Assembly: GCA_937919165.1 (NCBI GenBank) | Contig: CALFPO010000070.1 | Coordinates: 1 to 13,576 of the forward strand | Source: an uncultured Bacillota bacterium | Lineage (GTDB): Bacteria > Bacillota_I > Bacilli_A > Erysipelotrichales > Erysipelotrichaceae | Reading direction: 5' to 3' | Length of the DNA: 13,576 bases | Shown here: piece after piece, positions 6,148 through 13,576 of the stretch | How positions within the stretch are numbered: position 1 is the stretch's first letter | Layout: the number at the start of each line of letters is the position of its first letter | The notes under the pieces: generated by a model | The model's database searches: none | What the model was told of the DNA's origin: nothing | The model's input: the letters and a program-made list of their open reading frames with translations, nothing else | Program-made: the position numbers and the translations under genes

Positions 6148-7851
6148 ATGAGCGATTATTCGTATTCCGATTTCAACATCAATGAACTCGGTTCTTTCTA
6201 TGAAAAGGAAAGAACCGTTTTTAGAGTGTTTGCGCCCGACTTTGATGAGCTCTATCTTGTCTGCAACAGCGAAAGATACAGGATGGAGAAGAAGCATCAT
6301 ACCTTTGAGATCGTGCTTGAAGGAGACCGCGAAAGGCAACGCTATCATTATGAAAGAGCTGATGGCATAAGCTTCCGTGATCCCTTCTCCTACATGCGCG
6401 ACCATGATGATTCCTATGTCTTGGACAAAGGCAAGTTCAACAAGGAGGTCGTCAAGCCTAAGGAATGCGAAGGTCTTTTCATCTATGAAATGAATGTGCG
6501 AGATTTCTCCATTTCTCCATCATTCCCTGGCAAGAGCCATGGGAAATTCGATGCGCTTGTCGAAAGCGGACTCAAGCTTCATGACTATTTCGTCTGTGGC
6601 TTGGACTATCTCAAGAACATAGGAATCAACTGCATCCAGCTGATGCCGGTATTCGACTACGATCTTGACCATAGCTCATACAACTGGGGCTATAATCCTC
6701 TATCTTACAACAGCGTCTATAGCGGCTACATAAGTGATAGTGAAGACTGTTACGCCTATGTCAATGAACCGAGAAGAACGGTGAATGAGCTTCATCGAAA
6801 CGATATCAGGGTGAATCTTGATGTGGTATTCAACCATGTCTATGATTTCAGAAGCTTTGATATGGACAAGATGATTCCTGGACATGTCTTCCGCTATAAG
6901 GAAGATGGAAGCGTTGCGGAAGGAACATTCTGCGGCAATGAGATAAAAAGCGAAGATCCGTTCATGAGCGCCTATATTGTCGAGATGTGCAGAAGATACA
7001 TAGAAATCTTTGATATCGATGGCTTGCGTCTTGACCTGATGGGCATCATGGATATCGATACAGTCAAGGCCATCAGGGATGAAGCCAGGAAGATGAAGAA
7101 GGATTTCATGGTGTATGGCGAAGGCTGGAACATGGGCGATGTCCTGGATGAAGATAGACGCGCCACGATAAAGAATGCTGCATCGCTAGAAAGCGTGATG
7201 ATGTTCAATGACCAATATCGTGAGATCATCAGCGACTATGTCGCGGGCAACAATGTCGATATCGCCAAGGTCAAGGAAGCGATCAGCGCCTCTTCATATC
7301 TTGATGAAAGCCAGAGTCTAAACTACATCGAATGCCATGATGGCTATACCTTCTTCGATCGCCTCATCGTCTTCAAGAGCTTCTATCCGATCGGCGTCAA
7401 TCTGAAAAGATGCCGTCTGGGTCTGGCTTTGACGATGATCTCAAGGGGCATGCCTTTTGTGCAGATGGGACAGGAGTTCTACCGCACCAAGAAGCTTTCC
7501 GACAATTCCTACAATCTTGACGATTCATACAACGAGATCGATTGGAACAGAAGAGTCGAATACAATTTAAGCTGCGATTACTTCAAAGCTTTGGTGAAGA
7601 TAAGAAAAGACAACAAAGAGCTATGGGACAAGTATGCAAAGATAGAGTTCCATGAATTTGAACGCTGCCTGATATATGATATCGGTTCCCTTAGGATCTA
7701 CATCAATCCAAGCGATGACGACTATCTTTGCGAAAGCGAAGAAGAGAACCATATCATCTTCAATGGCGAGGGAGAATGCGACTTCACCACCAAAACCATC
7801 GCTATTGAGGCCTGTTCGTTAGTTATCGGCAGGCGAGTTTGCTATAATTAA
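6148..7851 (+). CDS. pulA: Type I pullulanase (GH13 debranching enzyme), short intracellular form
   Basis: This 567-residue protein should hydrolyse alpha-1,6 branch points in glycogen or limit dextrins. An N-terminal CBM48-like domain (about 12-100) precedes the GH13 barrel. The YNWGYNP sequence (178-184) is the pullulanase signature (normally YNWGYDP). Region I is DVVFNH (225-230), the nucleophile D296 is in FDIDGLRLDLMGI, the acid/base E325 is in YGEGWNMGD, and the transition-state Asp D398 is in ECHDGYTFFDRL. There is no signal peptide, CBM41 or surface anchor. It is shorter than many family members (about 600-720), so it is likely cytoplasmic. The start abuts the HAD stop; GAAGG lies 11 nt upstream. 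The final codons, TGC TAT AAT, form an extended -10 box for glgC. GlgX-type debranching enzymes are an alternative but lack this signature. Confidence 0.9.
   Translation: MSDYSYSDFNINELGSFYEKERTVFRVFAPDFDELYLVCNSERYRMEKKHHTFEIVLEGDRERQRYHYERADGISFRDPFSYMRDHDDSYVLDKGKFNKEVVKPKECEGLFIYEMNVRDFSISPSFPGKSHGKFDALVESGLKLHDYFVCGLDYLKNIGINCIQLMPVFDYDLDHSSYNWGYNPLSYNSVYSGYISDSEDCYAYVNEPRRTVNELHRNDIRVNLDVVFNHVYDFRSFDMDKMIPGHVFRYKEDGSVAEGTFCGNEIKSEDPFMSAYIVEMCRRYIEIFDIDGLRLDLMGIMDIDTVKAIRDEARKMKKDFMVYGEGWNMGDVLDEDRRATIKNAASLESVMMFNDQYREIISDYVAGNNVDIAKVKEAISASSYLDESQSLNYIECHDGYTFFDRLIVFKSFYPIGVNLKRCRLGLALTMISRGMPFVQMGQEFYRTKKLSDNSYNLDDSYNEIDWNRRVEYNLSCDYFKALVKIRKDNKELWDKYAKIEFHEFERCLIYDIGSLRIYINPSDDDYLCESEEENHIIFNGEGECDFTTKTIAIEACSLVIGRRVCYN
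7840..7848 (+). promoter_or_regulatory. Extended -10 promoter of glgC within the pulA 3' end
   Basis: TGCTATAAT is a perfect extended -10 element (TGnTATAAT) formed by bases of the last pullulanase codons, immediately before its TAA stop. TTAGTT (7819-7824) at 18 bp is only a weak -35, which extended -10 promoters tolerate. A start near 7855 would give glgC a leader of about 25 nt. This would allow the synthetic genes glgCDAB to be expressed apart from the debranching enzyme. Confidence 0.55.
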
Positions 7852-7866
7852 GTTAAGGCAACAATT

Positions 7867-7872
7867 GAGAGG
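7867..7872 (+). promoter_or_regulatory. Ribosome binding site that fixes the glgC start
   Basis: GAGAGG is 7 nt from the ATG at 7880. It supports that ATG over the in-frame TTG at 7865, which has no ribosome site, and over the ATG at 7895, which is too far downstream. Confidence 0.75.
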
Positions 7873-7879
7873 ACAACTC

Positions 7880-9037
7880 ATGAAAAAGAATAATATGGTA
7901 GCAATGATACTTGCAGGAGGAAGAGGATCTAGGCTTTTTGACCTGACCAAGAAGGTTGCAAAGCCAGCCGTCCACTTCGGCGGCAAGTACCGCATTATTG
8001 ATTTCGCTTTGTCCAACTGTGCGAACTCGCATATATCTACAGTTGGTGTGCTGGTGCAGTATGAATCGATATTACTTAGTTCATACAGTGCCAGAAGCTC
8101 TACCTGGGGTCTTGACCTGAAGGGTGGCGGCGTCTATGTGCTGTCGCCAAGAGAGAAGGATGAGACAGGCTTGGGTCTATACAATGGCACAGCAGATGCC
8201 ATCTACCAGAACAGAGACTTCCTTGATCAGGAAGAGGCTGAGTATGTGCTGGTGCTTTCGGGTGACCATATCTACAAGATGGACTATGAGAAGATGCTCA
8301 AGGAACACATCAAGTCCAATGCTGAGGCCACCATTGCCGTCATCGAGGTTCCCAAGAAAGAAGCAAGCCGCTTTGGCATCATGAACACCGATAGCGATGA
8401 CCGCATCATTGAATTCGAAGAGAAACCTAAGGAGCCTAAATCGAATCTGGCTTCAATGGGCGTATATATCTTCAACTACAAGACATTGAGAAAATACCTG
8501 AAGGATGATGCCAAGAATCCTGATTCTTCGCATGACTTCGGCAAGAACATCATCCCTTCATACCTTGAGAATGGCCTGAAGCTTCAGGCTTACCGCTTCA
8601 AGGGCTATTGGAAAGATGTGGGAACGGTCGATTCCTTATGGGAGGCCAATATGGATCTCTTGAACGATAATTCCCAGCTTGACCTGTTCGATCCGCAATG
8701 GAAGATCTATACCGATGACGCCAGCGCCATTCCGCAGTGCATCGGATCAAAGGCCAAGATCAGCAACGCTGTAATAACCCAAGGCGCCATCATCAATGGC
8801 GAAGTGAACCATTCGGTCATCTTCTCCGGCGCCAAGGTATCTGAAGGCGCAAAGATCACCGATACCGTGCTCATGAACAACGCTGTAGTGGGCAAGGGAG
8901 CCAAGCTCACAAGATGCCTGGTTGCGGATGATGTCAGGATTCCTGACAACATGACTCTAGGCAGCAAGTCGTCAAAGGAGATACTGCTGGTATCGAAAGC
9001 GCTGATAAGCAGAAAGGCTGGTGAGAACCATGAGTAA
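7880..9037 (+). CDS. glgC: Glucose-1-phosphate adenylyltransferase, catalytic subunit
   Basis: This 385-residue enzyme makes ADP-glucose and pyrophosphate from ATP and glucose-1-phosphate, the committed step of glycogen synthesis. The nucleotide-binding loop is intact (AGGRGSRL, 12-19), followed by K28 in AKPAVHFGGKYRIIDFALSN. The catalytic Asp is D129 in SGDHIYKMDY, and K182 in FEEKP corresponds to the glucose-1-phosphate lysine. YWKDVGTVDSLWEANMDLL (243-261) is also characteristic. Residues from about 285 on form the left-handed beta-helix with repeated hydrophobic hexads. I chose the ATG at 7880 for its GAGAGG site and conserved N-terminus. The gene overlaps glgD by 8 nt, consistent with coupled synthesis of both subunits. 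In Bacillota, GlgC usually works with GlgD in a heterotetramer that is more active and less dependent on allosteric effectors. Confidence 0.96.
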   Translation: MKKNNMVAMILAGGRGSRLFDLTKKVAKPAVHFGGKYRIIDFALSNCANSHISTVGVLVQYESILLSSYSARSSTWGLDLKGGGVYVLSPREKDETGLGLYNGTADAIYQNRDFLDQEEAEYVLVLSGDHIYKMDYEKMLKEHIKSNAEATIAVIEVPKKEASRFGIMNTDSDDRIIEFEEKPKEPKSNLASMGVYIFNYKTLRKYLKDDAKNPDSSHDFGKNIIPSYLENGLKLQAYRFKGYWKDVGTVDSLWEANMDLLNDNSQLDLFDPQWKIYTDDASAIPQCIGSKAKISNAVITQGAIINGEVNHSVIFSGAKVSEGAKITDTVLMNNAVVGKGAKLTRCLVADDVRIPDNMTLGSKSSKEILLVSKALISRKAGENHE

Positions 9038-10142
9038 GGTTTTGGGACTTCTGAACTTCGAGCCTAACTATGTAAGAGTCAGAGGCTTAGAGGACTATCG
9101 TCCGATTTCGGCGACATCAATCTTTGGACGTTACCGTGTCACGGACTTCATGCTGTCGAACTTCACCAATTCAGGCATTGATTCGATCAAGGTCTTCTTC
9201 AAGAACAGACCACGTTCCATCGTGGAACATATTTCGCATACAAGCTACAACATCAACTCCAAGAAGGGCAAGATCCATATGCTGTTCGGCGAGCGCAACT
9301 TCAACAACGAGTACTACAACAACGATATCCAGGCCTTCAAGACCTATATGGAATTCGTTGATGTCGAGTCGCCATCATATGTGGTGATTGCGCCATCGCA
9401 TTTCATCTTCAAGCAGGACTTCTCTGAACTGCTTGAGTATCATATATCTTCAGGAAACGATATAACCATGCTCTATCAGAGCTCAAGCACGACTGATGAG
9501 GAATATCTGATGTGCGATATCCTTTTGATCGATGAAGACAAGAGAGTTACATCTTTCCGCAAGAATCGTGGCAAATACAAGAATGGCAATGTCTCGCTAG
9601 AGACCTATGTCATGGACATCAACACCTTCAGACATCTGGTCGATGAGGCCAGCAAGATCTCGAGCCTCTATTCTCTGTCTGATATCGTATCCGACTATTC
9701 CAAGACCATGAAGGTCGGTGCCTACCAGCACCATGGATACTGCGCTTGCCTATCTACGCTTGAGGCCTACTATGATGCCAACATGAAGATCAGGAAAGAG
9801 AAGGAACTGACTAAGCTCATCAATGACGACTGGCCAATCTACACCATGACCAACGACTCATGTCCTACACTATATACGCCTAGCGCCAAGGTGACCGGTT
9901 CGATCATCGCCAACGGCTGTGAGATAGAAGGAACAGTCATCAACTCGGTTATCGCCCGTAACGTTGTCATCAAGAAAGGCGCTGTCGTCAAGGATTCGAT
10001 CGTTCTGCCTGATACCTTGATCGATAAGAACGTGCATCTTGACTGTGCGGTTGTCGATAGATTGGCGATTGTTACCCATGTCAAGGAACTTGTCGGCAGC
10101 AAGGACAACCCTGTCTATGTCGACAGAGGAGACCGCATCTGA
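9030..10142 (+). CDS. glgD: GlgD, non-catalytic ADP-glucose pyrophosphorylase subunit
   Basis: This 370-residue GlgC relative should form a heteromer with GlgC and raise its activity. The fold markers remain (GRYRVTDFMLSNFTNSGI, 33-50; beta-helix about 285-350 in hexad steps such as GSIIANGCEIEGTVINSVIARN's pattern). The catalytic features are lost. There is no GGRGxRL loop at the N-terminus, where LNFEPNYVRVRGLEDYRPIS is found instead. The catalytic GDH becomes PSH (APSHFIF, 121-127), so the metal-binding Asp is replaced by Ser. This pattern is the hallmark of GlgD. I placed the start at ATG 9030, giving MSKVLGLLNF as in family members. A GTG at 9021 is in frame but lies too close to the AAAGG site (9013-9017). 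Its stop shares one base with the glgA start (TGATG). Confidence 0.93.
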   Translation: MSKVLGLLNFEPNYVRVRGLEDYRPISATSIFGRYRVTDFMLSNFTNSGIDSIKVFFKNRPRSIVEHISHTSYNINSKKGKIHMLFGERNFNNEYYNNDIQAFKTYMEFVDVESPSYVVIAPSHFIFKQDFSELLEYHISSGNDITMLYQSSSTTDEEYLMCDILLIDEDKRVTSFRKNRGKYKNGNVSLETYVMDINTFRHLVDEASKISSLYSLSDIVSDYSKTMKVGAYQHHGYCACLSTLEAYYDANMKIRKEKELTKLINDDWPIYTMTNDSCPTLYTPSAKVTGSIIANGCEIEGTVINSVIARNVVIKKGAVVKDSIVLPDTLIDKNVHLDCAVVDRLAIVTHVKELVGSKDNPVYVDRGDRI

Positions 10143-11581
10143 TGATCAAGGTTCTCTTTGCGTCTTTTGAGTCGCTTCCTTTCATCAAGACCGGCGGACT
10201 GGCTGATGTCGTATATGCCTTGCCTAAGGCCCTGAACAAGGATGAGTTCGAGGTCAAGGTTGTCATGCCGATGTTTTCTTCCATCAAGCAGAAGTACTAT
10301 GCCGGTATGACCTATATCGACCATATCTATGTCCATAGCGGATTCATAAATGAGGAAGCCAATATCTATTCGTACAATAATGAAGGCATCGAATATCTCT
10401 TTATCGAGAACAGTGCCTTCTTTGATCGTGACGGCATCTATGGCTATAACGATGATGCTGCCCGTTTTTCGTTCTACAATGTGGCGGTTCTGGAGATGAT
10501 GATCAAGCTTGACTACTATCCTGACATCATCCATGAGCATGACTATCATGCCGCGGTATTGCCTGCCTTATGCAAGATAAGATACAACGCCATCGAATCG
10601 ATCAGAAGGATCAAGCATATCTTCACGATCCACAATCTGGCCTATCAGGGCGAATATGACAAGCAGGTGCTTTTCGACCATCTGGCTTTCGACTATCGCT
10701 ACTATGAGAATGGCGATCTGCGTTTCGATGACCATTGCAACATGATGAAGATCGGCATTGTCTTTGCCGACTACATAAGCACCGTATCTAAGACCTATGC
10801 CAAGGAGATCCAGACGCCAGAGTTCGGCAACAAGCTTGACGTCATGCTTAGATACCGCAAGGATGACCTCTATGGCATCGTCAATGGCATCGACACGGAT
10901 TCCTTTGATCCGTCAAAGGATCCAAACATCGCCAAGAACTATTCGCTGCGCAACTATCTGGTCGGCAAGCGCGAAAACAAGAAAGCCTTGCAGGCAATGC
11001 TCGGATTGGAACAAAGAGAAGATGCTCTTTTGGTGGGCATGGTGTCTAGACTGACCTTCCAGAAGGGAGCCGACCTTATCATCGATGCTTTGAGCGATAT
11101 GCTAAAAAGGGATATCCAGGTGGCCATATTGGGCACGGGAGAATCGAAGTATGAATATTCCTTCAAGATGCTGGAGGAAGGAAACAAGGGACGCTGCGTC
11201 TACTATTGCGGATACAATGAAGCGCTATCGCATGCCATGTATGCGGGACTGGATATGCTTCTGATGCCATCGCTGTTTGAACCATGCGGAATTTCGCAAT
11301 TGATATCTATGCGCTATGGAACCTTGCCGCTAGTCAGAGAGACCGGCGGACTCAAGGATACCGTAACGCCGCTCAATGAATACACCAATGAAGGAAACGG
11401 CTTCTCCTTCGGTCCATACAATGCCATCGATTTCCTGAAGGTATTCGACTATGCCTATAGCCAATACAAGGATCATCCTGACAGATGGAAGAAGCTTGTA
11501 AGGAATGCCATGAAAGAGGATGTATCCTTCAGCAAGTCGGCCAAGGAATATGAAGAGCTATACAAGAAGGTTCTGAAATAA
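10142..11581 (+). CDS. glgA: Glycogen synthase (ADP-glucose type, GT5)
   Basis: This 479-residue glucosyltransferase moves glucose from ADP-glucose to the non-reducing end of alpha-1,4-glucan. The GT5 signature KTGGLADV (16-23) binds the nucleotide sugar. H164 sits in FTIHNLAYQG, near the position of the E. coli active-site His. The C-terminal GT-B domain begins near 290 and has R303 and K308 (SRLTFQKGADLI) and the nucleotide-sugar motif with E380 (PSLFEPCGISQL), then RYGTLPLVRETGGLKDTV (391-408). The size matches the family norm of about 477. The start overlaps the glgD stop by one base, and AGAGGAG (10125-10131) lies 10 nt upstream. It is part of the glgCDAB set and acts on the product of GlgC/GlgD. 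Confidence 0.96.
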   Translation: MIKVLFASFESLPFIKTGGLADVVYALPKALNKDEFEVKVVMPMFSSIKQKYYAGMTYIDHIYVHSGFINEEANIYSYNNEGIEYLFIENSAFFDRDGIYGYNDDAARFSFYNVAVLEMMIKLDYYPDIIHEHDYHAAVLPALCKIRYNAIESIRRIKHIFTIHNLAYQGEYDKQVLFDHLAFDYRYYENGDLRFDDHCNMMKIGIVFADYISTVSKTYAKEIQTPEFGNKLDVMLRYRKDDLYGIVNGIDTDSFDPSKDPNIAKNYSLRNYLVGKRENKKALQAMLGLEQREDALLVGMVSRLTFQKGADLIIDALSDMLKRDIQVAILGTGESKYEYSFKMLEEGNKGRCVYYCGYNEALSHAMYAGLDMLLMPSLFEPCGISQLISMRYGTLPLVRETGGLKDTVTPLNEYTNEGNGFSFGPYNAIDFLKVFDYAYSQYKDHPDRWKKLVRNAMKEDVSFSKSAKEYEELYKKVLK

Positions 11582-13386
11582 TGAATTTCGATTATTTCTT
11601 TTCAGGTATCGACACCAGAGCCTATACATATATGGGTGCCCACAAGAAGGGCAAGGGAGTGGAGTTCTGCGTTTGGGCTCCACATGCCTTTAAGGTGGAA
11701 GTCTTCATGTCGCGTGATGACTTCAGGGTGTTCTATGAGCTTGAAAAGATCGACAATCGCGGCATCTGGTATCTGTTCATCGATGACTGCGAATGTCTTT
11801 ATTCATATCGCTATCGCATCTATACCGGCAAGGACAAGTATGTCGAGAAGTCCGATCCGTATGCCTTCTATAGCGAAATGAGACCGGCCAATGCCTCCGT
11901 GATGTATGACTATGGTCAATATCGCTTCAGCGATGATGACTACATGGATAAAAGGCAGTTCTCTTATGACAATCCGCTCAATATCTATGAGGTCCACATC
12001 AACGGCTTCAGGCATGATGGAGAGCTTACGACCTACAGGCAGCTCAAGGAAGAGCTGATTCCTTATGTCAAGCAGATGGGCTATACCCATATCGAACTGA
12101 TGCCAATCATGGAATATCCATTCGATGGTTCATGGGGATACCAGGCAACTGGCTTCTTTTCGGCTACCAGCCGCTATGGTACGCCATGGGACCTGATGGA
12201 CTTCGTCAATGAATGCCATCTAAACAAGATCGGAGTTCTGCTTGATGTAGCGTATGTGCATTTTGCGACCGATGGCTATGGCCTAGAGAACTTCGATGGC
12301 AAGCCATGCTACGAATACAAGGACAAGAAGATTGCCAGATCGCAATGGGGATCATATCTGTTCGATCTGGGAAGCGGTCCAGTCATATCATATCTGATGT
12401 CATCGGCCAACTACTTCCTGAAGGAATGCCATTTCGACGGACTGAGGCTTGATGCCGTATCCAATATCATCTTCTTTGATGGCAACAGGGACAAGGGCGT
12501 CAACGAATCGGGACTGTCATTCATCAAGAGATTCAACTATTCGATCAAGAAAGAGAATCCTGACGTTATCCTCATTGCGGAAGATTCAACCGACTATCCT
12601 AAAGTAACGGTCGGCAGCGAATATGACGGACTGGGATTTGACTATAAATGGGATCTGGGATGGATGAACGATACGCTTGGATACTATGCGATGGATCCGG
12701 AATACCGTCAGTATCATCACAACCAGATAACCTTCTCGATGGCCTATTTCTATGCCGAGAAGTTCCTGCTGCCGCTGTCTCATGATGAGGTTGTCCATTC
12801 CAAGAAGACCATCGTCGATAAGATGTGGGGATCATATGAAGACAAGTTCTCTCAATGCCGCAATCTCTTCCTGTATATGTTTGCGCATCCAGGCAAGAAG
12901 CTTAATTTCTTGGGAAATGATATAGCGATGTTCAGGGAGTTCGATGAGACAAGGGAACTGGATTGGCATCTGCTGAAGTATCCGATTCATGACAGCTTCA
13001 ATCGCTTCTTCCGTGATCTATGCCAGATATACAAGACCTACAAGGCTTTCTATACCAATGACTATAGTCCATCATCGTTCTGCTGGATCGATGCCGACAA
13101 CTATAGACAGTCGATCTACAGCTTTGCCCGCTATGATGACGATTACTGTTTCATCGTTGTCCTGAACATGAAACCGATCTCCTATTCGGGATATAGGATT
13201 GGCGTACCGTTCAAAGGCACCTACACAGAACTGATCAATACCGAGAAGGATATCTACAATGGCTGCAATATGTGCAACTTCAAGCCGGTCAAGAGCAGAA
13301 AGATCTCTGCTCATGGCTTGAGCAATTCCATCAGCATCGATATTTTTCTGTATTTTTTCAATATCTGCCCCGATTTCCTGCGTTGA
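11581..13386 (+). CDS. glgB: 1,4-alpha-glucan branching enzyme, chimeric at its C-terminus
   Basis: This GH13 enzyme cuts alpha-1,4 chains and rejoins them as alpha-1,6 branches. A CBM48 domain (about 12-100) precedes the barrel. SWGYQATGFFSATSRYG (184-200) is the branching-enzyme signature. Nucleophile D291 is in FDGLRLDAVS, acid/base E334 is in LIAEDST, and D402 is in LSHDEVVHSKK. Region I reads DVAYVHF (222-228) instead of the common DWVPxHF, and the usual GNEF near 445 is GNDI. The beta-sandwich runs normally through YRIGVPFKGTYTELINT (538-554) to SNSISIDI (581-588), where a PPLS-like ending is expected. Instead the last 13 residues, FLYFFNICPDFLR, come from an unrelated sequence. Only about ten native residues are missing, so the catalytic part is complete. 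Start: ATG at 11581 overlaps the glgA stop by one base; AGAAGG (11565-11570) is its ribosome site. True glgB sequence ends near 13344. Confidence 0.92.
   Translation: MNFDYFFSGIDTRAYTYMGAHKKGKGVEFCVWAPHAFKVEVFMSRDDFRVFYELEKIDNRGIWYLFIDDCECLYSYRYRIYTGKDKYVEKSDPYAFYSEMRPANASVMYDYGQYRFSDDDYMDKRQFSYDNPLNIYEVHINGFRHDGELTTYRQLKEELIPYVKQMGYTHIELMPIMEYPFDGSWGYQATGFFSATSRYGTPWDLMDFVNECHLNKIGVLLDVAYVHFATDGYGLENFDGKPCYEYKDKKIARSQWGSYLFDLGSGPVISYLMSSANYFLKECHFDGLRLDAVSNIIFFDGNRDKGVNESGLSFIKRFNYSIKKENPDVILIAEDSTDYPKVTVGSEYDGLGFDYKWDLGWMNDTLGYYAMDPEYRQYHHNQITFSMAYFYAEKFLLPLSHDEVVHSKKTIVDKMWGSYEDKFSQCRNLFLYMFAHPGKKLNFLGNDIAMFREFDETRELDWHLLKYPIHDSFNRFFRDLCQIYKTYKAFYTNDYSPSSFCWIDADNYRQSIYSFARYDDDYCFIVVLNMKPISYSGYRIGVPFKGTYTELINTEKDIYNGCNMCNFKPVKSRKISAHGLSNSISIDIFLYFFNICPDFLR
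13336..13350. other. Sequence junction: glgB sense to PPTase antisense
   Basis: To the left, the plus strand reads as the GlgB C-terminus (SNSISIDI). To the right, the minus strand reads as the middle of a phosphopantetheinyl transferase (GADIEKIQ). The switch falls inside ATCGATATTTTTCTG, between codons of both frames. Both genes lose their natural 3' ends here, and no terminator, inverted repeat or attachment site is visible. The cause may be an assembly chimera or an illegitimate recombination event at an AT-rich microhomology. Confidence 0.7.
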
Positions 13387-13576
13387 AACGGCAATCAGCA
13401 GTTTGTCCCCGGAATCCGATATATTAAAGTACCGTCCAATACCCGGTATATAAGGTTTTCCGAACTCAGTAATACGGATATCCGGGCAGCGTGCGGGTAA
13501 GTCCGCTCCGGACAGCCTGAGCGAATAGATCAGAGCATGTTCGTTGAATATTTTCTTTCGGTTCAGCTCTTCATTC
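13345..13576 (-). CDS. Sfp-type 4'-phosphopantetheinyl transferase fragment, broken at both ends
   Basis: The minus-strand frame beginning at 13575 is open and reads as the N-terminal half of an Sfp-family phosphopantetheinyl transferase, which activates carrier proteins with the CoA phosphopantetheine arm. Visible in order are a helical start (RKKIFNEHALIYSLRL), ITEFGKPYIPG, YFNISDSGDKLLIAV and IGADIEKIQ. The D and E of GADIE (bases 13365-13363 and 13359-13357) match the magnesium ligands of Sfp. The NISHS histidine is Asp here. The 5' end lies outside the window. The 3' end, including the second conserved region (usually WxxKEA), is replaced by antisense glgB sequence. Codon use differs from the neighbours: Lys is AAA in six of seven codons and Ile is ATA in four of eleven, whereas the glycogen genes prefer AAG and ATC. 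It is therefore probably of other origin. GC content (about 46%) is not different. Confidence 0.72.

Noticed and set aside
7865..7879. Upstream TTG start for glgC
   Set aside because: It would add five residues with no ribosome site before it; GAGAGG is correctly spaced for the ATG at 7880.
9021..9029. GTG start for glgD at 9021
   Set aside because: It is only 3 nt from the AAAGG site and adds residues not typical of GlgD; ATG at 9030 gives the normal N-terminus.
13072..13314. Minus-strand frame opposite the end of glgB, in phase with the PPTase fragment
   Set aside because: The sense strand here encodes conserved GlgB residues. The minus frame has no PPTase second-half motifs, so it is chance read-through across the junction.
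1..13576. Search for CRISPR arrays, tRNA or rRNA genes, insertion sequences, toxin-antitoxin or phage-defence genes
   Set aside because: No spaced direct repeats, RNA-gene signatures, transposase motifs or defence domains were seen; genes fill nearly the whole window.

Overview
This window looks like a bacterial chromosome segment from a low-to-mid GC Bacillota, most plausibly an Erysipelotrichia-like gut anaerobe. That placement is inferred from gene content: a paired GlgC/GlgD glycogen system, a type I pullulanase, a PepV/Sapep dipeptidase, and Shine-Dalgarno sites of the AGGAGG type. The host genes favour AAG for Lys and ATC for Ile. No rRNA, tRNA, CRISPR array or insertion sequence was found.

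Layout. (1) Positions 1-1369, minus strand: an unrecognised acidic, Glu-rich protein followed by the N-terminal part of the RNA-binding protein KhpB/Jag, which runs off the window. (2) Positions 1370-1421: a short divergent intergenic region with a perfect palindrome, TATTATA-C-TATAATA, that places a -10 box on each strand. (3) Positions 1422-5284, plus strand: a compact set of an M24B Xaa-Pro aminopeptidase, exonuclease III and an M20 dipeptidase, closed by a hairpin terminator that overlaps the last stop codon. (4) Positions 5335-13344, plus strand: a HAD phosphatase, then a glycogen cluster in the order pullulanase, glgC, glgD, glgA, glgB. Genes abut or overlap, and there is a probable second promoter just before glgC. 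(5) From about 13340 to the end, the sequence stops being glgB and becomes, on the minus strand, a fragment of an Sfp-type 4'-phosphopantetheinyl transferase with different codon habits.

How the genes work together. GlgC with its catalytically degenerate partner GlgD should make ADP-glucose. GlgA extends alpha-1,4 chains and GlgB adds alpha-1,6 branches. The intracellular pullulanase removes branches during breakdown or maturation. A glycogen phosphorylase is not seen and may lie beyond the break. The upstream peptidases recycle peptides, and ExoIII handles abasic-site repair.

Most of the window is ordinary housekeeping and storage metabolism. I did not find a convincing new system. The points most worth a second look are the abrupt glgB/PPTase junction (probable assembly chimera or recent rearrangement), the palindromic divergent promoter with a nearly leaderless gene, and the unrecognised repeat-bearing acidic protein next to khpB.
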